From contig NZ_CAMLIX010000056.1 of NCBI RefSeq assembly GCF_946479975.1, positions 1 through 22,223 of the forward strand: a stretch of DNA of 22,223 nt. The letters are read 5' to 3'. Position 1 is the stretch's first letter; each line of letters begins with the position of its first letter. This DNA is from an uncultured Flavobacterium sp. (lineage in GTDB: Bacteria; Bacteroidota; Bacteroidia; Flavobacteriales; Flavobacteriaceae). Below are positions 16,332 through 22,223 of this stretch, piece after piece. Below the pieces are notes generated by a model. The model saw nothing but the letters and a program-made list of their open reading frames with translations, was not told where the DNA came from and searched no databases. The translations under genes were made by a program, and so were the position numbers.

Positions 16332-17729
16332 ATGAAAAAATATTTAAAATACATCACGATAATTGCCTTAGGAGCAATTGTTTTAAGCTGCGATAATTAT
16401 GTCGATATTAAAACCGAAGGTAGATTAATACCCGAAGAAACCGAAAACTATAGATATCTTTTGCAGAATTCATATGTATATGATGTTACTTATGGTGCTG
16501 TAGATGTTGCCTCAGATGATATAAGTTTTCAAAATCAAGCCCAGACAACTGCATTAGGGGCATCAGATTACTATCGTCCTTTTGTGAATTTTTACAAATG
16601 GGCAGATCAAATTTATTTTGATGCTGAAATAGATTATAGTATGAATGGTATGTATACATCATTGTACAACGCAAATATTATAATCAACGAAGTAATGAAA
16701 AGTAAAAATGGGACAGAAGCCGAAAAACTAGCGATAAAAGGAGAAGCACAAGTACATAGAGCTTACATCTTTTTAACCTTAGTGAATACATTTGGAAAAG
16801 CATATGATGCCACAACAGCCGCAACAGATCTTGGAATTGTACTTTTTACAACTCCAACAATTTCAGATGATATCAAAAGATCTACAGTTCAAAATGCCTA
16901 CGATATTATTCTTAGTGATTTAAATGATGCTGTAAATTCGGGTTTAAAACCAATTAATTCAGGAAATAACGTTGCATTTCCTTCCAGAGCATCGGCTTAC
17001 GCACTTTTAGCAAGAACCTATTTGTACATGCGTAACTATCCTTTGGCTTTAGAAAATGCAGAAAAAGCATTGGCGATTCAAAGTACCTTAAATAATTATG
17101 AAGATCTAGAGTTTACTGCTTTTCCAAATAGAAAATTAGATAAAGAATTGATTTTATCTAAATCGAATGGATATACTAGCTTAGCTTATGCACCTCAAAT
17201 TTTATCATTGAGCAATGAGCTTATTAACTCATTTGATACAAACGATTTGCGTTACGTGCTTTTAACAAAACCATCAAGTACATTTAGTTCTGATTATACA
17301 ATTGGAAGATCATTTGCTAAAGAAGGTATAACAGGAGAAAGTAGAAACGGAGGGCCAACAGTTGCAGAAATGATGCTTACAAAAGCAGAATGTTTGGCAA
17401 GAGCTGGTTCTGGCGATGCAGCAATGGCTGAGATTAATAAACTAAGACAAAAACGATTCAGAGCTGCGCAATATGTTGCAATGACAGCAACAGACAGTAA
17501 AGATGCTTTAATCAAAGTTTTAGCAGAAAGAAGAAGAGAGTTAATGGGGCAGGGCGGTTTCAGATGGTTTGATTTGAAAAGATTAAACAAAGAACCAGAA
17601 TTTGCCAAAACCATTACACACGTTTTTGGAGCACAGACCTTTACACTTGCACCAAACAGCGACCGTTATCAAATGCCGTATGCTCCACTTTATTATCAGT
17701 ACGCGCCAAACTTACAAACAAATCCATAA
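16332..17729 (+). CDS. SusD/RagB-family surface lipoprotein
   Basis: The 465-aa protein opens with a lipoprotein signal (AIVLSC, Cys20), followed by DNYVD, an acidic stretch compatible with export to the cell surface. Typical SusD features follow: an N-terminal segment with Pro/Glu/Glu/Thr spacing, TPR-like helices (AIKGEAQVHRAYIFLTLVNT near 136; SRASAYALLARTYLYMRNYP near 218) and the C-terminal block RRELMGQGGFRWFDLKRLNK. It should form the lid of the SusC channel and bind the ligand outside the cell. Only 9 bp separate it from the SusC stop, so the two are cotranscribed. It is shorter than many glycan SusDs but within the family range. A strong hairpin follows. Confidence 0.93.
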   Translation: MKKYLKYITIIALGAIVLSCDNYVDIKTEGRLIPEETENYRYLLQNSYVYDVTYGAVDVASDDISFQNQAQTTALGASDYYRPFVNFYKWADQIYFDAEIDYSMNGMYTSLYNANIIINEVMKSKNGTEAEKLAIKGEAQVHRAYIFLTLVNTFGKAYDATTAATDLGIVLFTTPTISDDIKRSTVQNAYDIILSDLNDAVNSGLKPINSGNNVAFPSRASAYALLARTYLYMRNYPLALENAEKALAIQSTLNNYEDLEFTAFPNRKLDKELILSKSNGYTSLAYAPQILSLSNELINSFDTNDLRYVLLTKPSSTFSSDYTIGRSFAKEGITGESRNGGPTVAEMMLTKAECLARAGSGDAAMAEINKLRQKRFRAAQYVAMTATDSKDALIKVLAERRRELMGQGGFRWFDLKRLNKEPEFAKTITHVFGAQTFTLAPNSDRYQMPYAPLYYQYAPNLQTNP

Positions 17730-17746
17730 TTACAATAATCATAAAT

Positions 17747-17771
17747 GTGCACTCAAGTTTTTTGAGTGCAC
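17747..17771 (+). terminator. 10-bp-stem hairpin between SusD and the thioredoxin-domain gene
   Basis: Arms GTGCACTCAA (17747-17756) and TTGAGTGCAC (17762-17771) are perfect complements around a 5-nt loop (GTTTT). It begins 17 bp after the SusD stop and ends 15 bp before the next ATG. No T-tract follows, so it may only lower read-through or protect the SusCD mRNA end rather than stop transcription fully. Confidence 0.6.
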
Positions 17772-17786
17772 TAAATTTCAAAAAAA

Positions 17787-19793
17787 ATGAAAAATTTAAA
17801 ACTGATCTTATTTTTATTCAGTGTAACAACAGCTGTATTTGCTCAGGATAAACCTGCACAAATTATTACTGTTTCTCCAGAGCATCCAAATCCTGGCGAT
17901 GAAATTACCTTAACTTATGATGCTTCGCAAGGACCACTCGCCAATGCGATGTATGTAAATGGAGTAGTGTATACTTACGATAACTTTAAATGGATTACAA
18001 ACGACATTACTTTAAAGGCAGTCGGCGAGAAAAAATGGGAGACTAAAATGAAACTTTCTGCTCATGCTTCTTTTATTAATTGTGTTTTTAAATCGGACAC
18101 CATCGTAGACAAAGGAGAAAGAATGCCTCATGGCTACATGTTTGCTCAGGTTCCTGGAGCATATACGGGCTGGGGAATTTTGAGAAGCAGGGCTTTTGAA
18201 AATGAAGTGCCCAAAGTGGTAAGTGACAGTGCATATATTGCTGATCAGGTTGGTCTAATGTGGATAAATTACGAACTGAAATATCATCCCGAAAGCCGTA
18301 AAAAGATTTTTTATTACGGTTTAAAATTAAAAAAACTAGCATCAGGCAAAGAACAGTCTTTAATTATTAAGAAGGAATTACGTGGTTTACTGGCTGATGC
18401 TGCTTTGGATAATTCTACACAATATAATATTCAGAAGACTTTAGATTTATTGGAATATCCAGCTGATAAAGTATTTTCAGATTCAGTGCAAAACGTTTTG
18501 CTTACCAAATATCCTTATGGAATTTTAGCAAGAGACAAGCAGATTCAGAATACATTTAAAGAGAATGATTTTACTAAAAAAGTACAATTGTATACAGAAT
18601 TCGAAAAAAAATTTCCACAAAATAAATTTGAAGACGTCTACACAGATACAGAAAGCCTTTTTTATGATAAAATGATTAAATCAATTGTTTACGGGTATAT
18701 TGTAAACAACAAAGACTATAATTATGCTTTAAACAGCGTGAAGAAAGTATCTTTTTTCAACTTGCTGGATTACCACTGGCATTTAGTTTCTATTCCTTTT
18801 AATAGAGACTATGAAGGTATTGAAAAAGCTTCAATAGAAACCTTAAAGAAATATGCCGATATTATTATGCCAGAAATGGAGAGCAGGCTGACCTTTGTTC
18901 CAAAAATGTACGAAGGAAAATTATCATTAAAAGAATGGCAGCAAGAGGCTCTGCAAATGCTAAGTAGAGAATATTTTACGTATGCTAAATTGGCTGAAGC
19001 AACTAAAAATTATGATGTCGAAGAAAAATATTTAGCAAAAATTAAAGCGCTGTATGGTTTTAATAACGCTACCTATAATGAAGTTTATTCCAGAATGCTG
19101 TTAAGAAAAGGACAGACTGCAGATGCTAAAAATTACATGGCGCTTGCTGTAAAAGAAAATATGGTAACCCCTGAAATCTTAGCATCATTAAAAGAAATTT
19201 ATCTAAAGGAAGGAAATGCTGTATCTGGCTTTGACTCATACCTTGAATCACTAAAGTCTCAAAGCAATATTGACGAGCATAAAAGAAAAGTAATAGCCGA
19301 ACTAGTGAATCTTCCAATCGATGGATTTGAAATGGAAAGCAGCCGTGGCGGAAAAGTAAAATTAGCCGACCAAAAAGGTAAAATTGTAGTGCTGGATTTT
19401 TGGGCAATGTGGTGCGGACCTTGTAAAAGTGCAATGCCGGGAATGAATCTGGCTGTGAACAAATACAAAGCTGATGGGAATGTGAAATTCTATTTTGTTG
19501 ATACAATGGAATACATAAAAGATTTTAAAGCACAAACTCAGGCTTTCATTAAAGAAAAAGGATTTGATTTTACGGTTCTTTATGACAGCAAAAACCCGAA
19601 AACAGGAAAATTTGATGCAGTTTATGATAAATATTCGAAAGCATTTCATTTTTCTGGAATCCCAGAAAAAATGATCATCGATCAAAATGGAAAATTAAGA
19701 TGGATGTCAAATGGTTATTTTGGAAGTCCAAGCGAATTGGCTGATGAAATTTCCATTATCGTTGAATATTTAAAGTCAGAGAATAAAAAATAA
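17787..19793 (+). CDS. Exported protein with C-terminal TlpA-type thioredoxin domain
   Basis: The protein is 668 aa with a signal peptide ending AVFAQ at residue 20. Residues ~25-110 form an Ig-like region (ITVSPEHPNPGDEITLTYD). The large middle (~125-510) is mostly alpha-helical, with TPR-like spacing in its second half. The last ~145 residues are a TlpA/ResA-like thioredoxin fold: VVLDFWAMWCGPCKSAMPGMN with the redox pair Cys543 and Cys546, and the cis-Pro region SGIPEKMIIDQNGKLRW. Such domains reduce disulfides in the cell envelope and need reducing power from a DsbD- or CcdA-type protein. A DsbD-type gene begins about 1.5 kb downstream. The hydrolase start overlaps this stop codon, so the pair should be translationally coupled. 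The role of the first 500 residues is unknown; substrate binding is a guess. Confidence 0.88.
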   Translation: MKNLKLILFLFSVTTAVFAQDKPAQIITVSPEHPNPGDEITLTYDASQGPLANAMYVNGVVYTYDNFKWITNDITLKAVGEKKWETKMKLSAHASFINCVFKSDTIVDKGERMPHGYMFAQVPGAYTGWGILRSRAFENEVPKVVSDSAYIADQVGLMWINYELKYHPESRKKIFYYGLKLKKLASGKEQSLIIKKELRGLLADAALDNSTQYNIQKTLDLLEYPADKVFSDSVQNVLLTKYPYGILARDKQIQNTFKENDFTKKVQLYTEFEKKFPQNKFEDVYTDTESLFYDKMIKSIVYGYIVNNKDYNYALNSVKKVSFFNLLDYHWHLVSIPFNRDYEGIEKASIETLKKYADIIMPEMESRLTFVPKMYEGKLSLKEWQQEALQMLSREYFTYAKLAEATKNYDVEEKYLAKIKALYGFNNATYNEVYSRMLLRKGQTADAKNYMALAVKENMVTPEILASLKEIYLKEGNAVSGFDSYLESLKSQSNIDEHKRKVIAELVNLPIDGFEMESSRGGKVKLADQKGKIVVLDFWAMWCGPCKSAMPGMNLAVNKYKADGNVKFYFVDTMEYIKDFKAQTQAFIKEKGFDFTVLYDSKNPKTGKFDAVYDKYSKAFHFSGIPEKMIIDQNGKLRWMSNGYFGSPSELADEISIIVEYLKSENKK

Positions 19794-21220
19794 TGAAGTT
19801 TTTAATTAAAAAATACAAGAAAGAGAGCTTAAATTTTTTGCCATTTTTAAGTTTCTTGATCATGATGATGACCAGCCAGATTAGTTTTTCACAAACGATC
19901 TGGCAGGGCCAGCATCATTCGTACAGGGTTATTTTATCTGGAGATCTGGCAAAATATACAACAGATTCTCTAAGTGTTAAAATGCCAGAATTGGATATCG
20001 ATAAAAAAGTCGCTACAACTGTAAAAGGAGATAGTGTTTCTTTTAAAAATGAAATGTATGGTTTTTCTTTTAAAGGAAAATACAATGTCGATAAAAGTGC
20101 GATTTCGGGAATTTTCAATTATTATTCAATTCCAAATACAGCAATTGTCTTAAAGAAAGAAAAAGAAATCCAGCCGTTATATTTTCCACAACATCCTAAA
20201 AAGCCATATCCGTATCAAGTTATTGATATGACTTTTCTAGGAAAAAATACAAAACTGACTTACGGAGGAACATTGACAATTCCGAAAGGGAAAAAGAAAT
20301 ATCCGTTAGCGATTTTAATTTCTGGAACAGGACAGCATGATCGCAATTACACCTACATGGGAAGACAATCTTTTACCGTTTTGGCAGATTATCTGGCAAA
20401 AAATGGAATCGCTTCTTTACGTGTAGACGACAGAGGATTTGGCAAAACAACGGGAGATTTTCAAAATGCTACATCTGGAGATTTTGCCGATGATATTGAT
20501 GCTCAAATTACCTATCTAAAAAGCGATAAAAATATCGATGCATCCTACATTGGTTTAATCGGTCATAGCGAAGGCGGAATGATTGCTTCAATTGTAAGTT
20601 CGAGAAACAAAGACGTAAAATTCATGATCAGTTTATCTGGCGTTGGCGTAAGCGGACTAGAAATGCTGAATCTTCAAAATACTGCCATTTTAAAAAGCTA
20701 TAATTTCTCTGATAAAGTGGTGGCGAAACAAATGGAAATGTACAATATCATGTTCAATATTGTGTACAATACCAAAGACGGCGAATCTGCACAACCTGCA
20801 ATGGAAGTAAAGCTAAATGAATGGATGAAAACACAAGATTCTACTACATTAAAAGAAATACATATGTGGGATGGAAGAGAAAAGGATTTCCTGTATCGAT
20901 ATGGAAAAGATGCCGACAGAAAATGGTACCGTTATAACATTCATTACAAACCAGAAAATTATCTGCCAAAAATCACCATACCAGTAATGGTTGCCAACGG
21001 AGATAAAGACATTCAGGTTCCAGCAGAAGAAAACATCAATTCATTCCAAAAATATCTGGGCACAAAAGATCTTAGCACAAAGATTTATCCAGGATTGAAT
21101 CATATGTATCAGCATTGCAAAACCTGTACACAAGCCGAAGTCAAAGAACTCGACGAAGTTTTTGCCGAAGAAGTTATGGACGACGTTTCAAAATGGATTT
21201 TGAGTCGTTATAAAAAATAA
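19793..21220 (+). CDS. Secreted alpha/beta hydrolase (serine esterase/peptidase-like)
   Basis: The 475-aa protein has a long signal peptide (~1-34, ending ISFSQ). After a ~110-residue beta-rich N-terminal part comes an alpha/beta hydrolase core: LAILISGTGQHDRNY for the oxyanion region, SLRVDDRGFGKT, the nucleophile elbow GHSEGG (Ser259), GDKDIQVP (Asp406 as acid) and GLNHMY (His437). The fold and long helical insertion (~290-380) resemble secreted S9/S33-like or dienelactone-type hydrolases, so it could act on an ester or a small peptide. Its only two Cys, 442 and 445, form a CKTC motif five residues after the catalytic His. The ATG overlaps the TAA of the thioredoxin-domain gene by one base (TAATG), a strong sign of coupled translation. 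A long palindrome follows its stop. Confidence 0.88.
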   Translation: MKFLIKKYKKESLNFLPFLSFLIMMMTSQISFSQTIWQGQHHSYRVILSGDLAKYTTDSLSVKMPELDIDKKVATTVKGDSVSFKNEMYGFSFKGKYNVDKSAISGIFNYYSIPNTAIVLKKEKEIQPLYFPQHPKKPYPYQVIDMTFLGKNTKLTYGGTLTIPKGKKKYPLAILISGTGQHDRNYTYMGRQSFTVLADYLAKNGIASLRVDDRGFGKTTGDFQNATSGDFADDIDAQITYLKSDKNIDASYIGLIGHSEGGMIASIVSSRNKDVKFMISLSGVGVSGLEMLNLQNTAILKSYNFSDKVVAKQMEMYNIMFNIVYNTKDGESAQPAMEVKLNEWMKTQDSTTLKEIHMWDGREKDFLYRYGKDADRKWYRYNIHYKPENYLPKITIPVMVANGDKDIQVPAEENINSFQKYLGTKDLSTKIYPGLNHMYQHCKTCTQAEVKELDEVFAEEVMDDVSKWILSRYKK

Positions 21221-21242
21221 TTCATGTCATGTTGGAGCGGGG

Positions 21243-21303
21243 CTTCGACTTCGCTCAGCCTGACAAACTTCACATACATATGTTACCCTGAGCGAAGTCG
21301 AAG
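21243..21303. terminator. Long palindrome with perfect 16-nt arms, possible bidirectional terminator
   Basis: CTTCGACTTCGCTCAG (21243-21258) and CTGAGCGAAGTCGAAG (21288-21303) are exact reverse complements. The stem continues after a CC/CC internal loop with a further 5 bp (TGACA with TGTTA). It sits 22 bp after the hydrolase stop. The GC-rich sequence contrasts with its surroundings. From memory, a palindrome with this CTTCGACTTCGCTCAG core is dispersed in many flavobacterial genomes. It likely marks the end of the hydrolase transcript. Confidence 0.65.
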
Positions 21304-21347
21304 GGCGCAAAGATTGTCAAAACAACTTAGTATTTCATTCTAAAATC

Positions 21348-22223
21348 ATGAAAAAATTATTCTTTTTTATCGCATTTTTATTTGCGGTTAGTAATCTTAC
21401 TGCCCAAATTTACGATCCGGTTTCGTTTACAACATCTGTAAAAGAAATAGGAGAAAACAAATATACTTTGAGTATAATTGCCAAAATTGATAAAAACTGG
21501 CATATCTATTCTCAAAATGTTCCGTCAGGCGGACCAGCACCGACTAGTTTTACTTTTCCGAAGTCTAAAAACTACAAAACTATTGGTTCTGTAGCTGAGC
21601 CTGCTGGTCATGAAGTAGACGATCCAGTTTTTAATATGCGAATTAAATATTTTGCAGATAAAGCAGTATTTACACAGACTATAGAACGCAAAACAAGCGA
21701 TGCTTTTTCCATCAATGCGATTGTGTTTTTTATGGTTTGTAATGACAACAGCTGTCTTCCTCCGGGAGAAAAAGAAGTAAAGTTTACCTTCAAAAAATCA
21801 GATACGCCAGTTAAAAATGAAGATGTTGCAAATGCAGTAACAGAAGCGAAAAATACAGATTTGCCTGTAAAAGACGAATCACTTACTAAACAGGATACCA
21901 CAAACAACACAACAAATTCTGTTAGCACAGCCAGCAAAGACACTCCTGAAAGTTTAAATATTGCAGGAACTGCTTCGGGAAAAACAGCCCCTGAAGAAAG
22001 CCTTTGGACACTATTTTTCTTCAGCTTTTTAGGAGGTCTTGCTGCTTTGTTTACGCCTTGTGTATTCCCAATGATTCCAATGACAGTGAGTTTCTTTACC
22101 AAACAAAGTAAAAATAAAACGGCTGGAATTAGAAACGCCATGATGTATGGTATTTTTATTATTGTAATTTATGTGATTTTAGGAAGTTTGGTAACGGCAA
22201 TTTTTGGTGCAGATGCCTTAAAT
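21348..22223 (+). CDS. DsbD-type thiol-disulfide interchange protein, 3' partial
   Basis: The frame runs from ATG 21348 to the window end (292 codons) without a stop. A signal peptide (~1-20, ending NLTAQ) precedes a DsbD N-terminal-like domain (~22-150) with YTLSIIAKIDKNWHIYSQNV and a Cys131/Cys136 pair in VCNDNSCLPPG. A Thr/Ser/Asn-rich linker (~155-215) leads into the membrane domain, whose first helix has the DsbD/CcdA signature TPCVFPMIP with Cys238. The protein would carry electrons from cytoplasmic thioredoxin across the inner membrane to envelope proteins such as the upstream TlpA-type protein. The second membrane Cys and any C-terminal thioredoxin domain lie beyond the edge. It is set off from the hydrolase gene by a long palindrome, so cotranscription is uncertain. 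Confidence 0.9.
   Translation, partial: MKKLFFFIAFLFAVSNLTAQIYDPVSFTTSVKEIGENKYTLSIIAKIDKNWHIYSQNVPSGGPAPTSFTFPKSKNYKTIGSVAEPAGHEVDDPVFNMRIKYFADKAVFTQTIERKTSDAFSINAIVFFMVCNDNSCLPPGEKEVKFTFKKSDTPVKNEDVANAVTEAKNTDLPVKDESLTKQDTTNNTTNSVSTASKDTPESLNIAGTASGKTAPEESLWTLFFFSFLGGLAALFTPCVFPMIPMTVSFFTKQSKNKTAGIRNAMMYGIFIIVIYVILGSLVTAIFGADALN

Noticed and set aside
17294..17614. A 106-codon minus-strand frame and similar ones inside SusC, TlpA-type and GH2 genes
   Set aside because: All overlap well-supported genes in antisense and show no recognisable domain or initiation signals.
21608..22141. A 177-codon open frame on the minus strand
   Set aside because: It lies entirely opposite the DsbD-type gene, whose frame has clear family motifs (TPCVFPMIP, VCNDNSCLPPG); it is a shadow frame.

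Overview
The window (22.2 kb) looks like chromosomal DNA of a Bacteroidota bacterium, most likely Flavobacterium or a close relative. Supporting signs are the low GC, AT-rich codon use, genes that lack strong Shine-Dalgarno sites, a TAnnTTTG-type promoter, a complete ECF-sigma/FecR/SusC/SusD set, and intergenic palindromes of the kind common in flavobacterial genomes. Every gene I can support is on the + strand.

Region 1 (1-7632) looks like the end of a polysaccharide-utilisation cluster. It holds the 3' end of a large unrecognised protein, then two secreted glycoside hydrolase family 2 enzymes. The first is a 1174-aa enzyme with a malectin-type domain and a C-terminal CBM-like domain. The second is an 805-aa beta-galactosidase-like enzyme with a DUF4982-type C-terminus. 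The 665-bp gap before the first GH2 gene is a mosaic of at least seven palindromic repeats, and the 215-bp gap between the two GH2 genes carries another.

Region 2 (7633-10598) is a set of accessory genes: a membrane protein with a Gly/Ser/Cys-rich tail (GRDP-like/TIGR04222-like), a YdeI/OmdA-family protein and a small Pr6Pr-like multi-pass membrane protein. The Cys-tail gene is bracketed by two inverted copies of a ~70-bp palindromic element.

Region 3 (10599-21220) is a trans-envelope signalling and uptake locus: ECF sigma factor, FecR-type anti-sigma factor, STN-bearing SusC/TonB receptor, SusD lipoprotein, a 668-aa exported protein with a C-terminal TlpA-type thioredoxin domain (WCGPC), and a secreted alpha/beta hydrolase whose start overlaps the thioredoxin gene's stop by one base. 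The receptor presumably senses its substrate through the STN domain, signals to FecR and releases the sigma factor to transcribe the locus. No glycosidase or lyase lies inside this block, so the nutrient is not obvious. The hydrolase's only two cysteines form a CxxC motif just after its catalytic His.

Region 4 (21221-22223) has a strong 16-bp-arm palindrome and then the 5' part of a DsbD-type thiol-disulfide interchange gene that runs off the window. Together with the TlpA-type protein and the CxxC hydrolase, this raises the possibility of an envelope thiol-redox theme in the right half. That link is inference.
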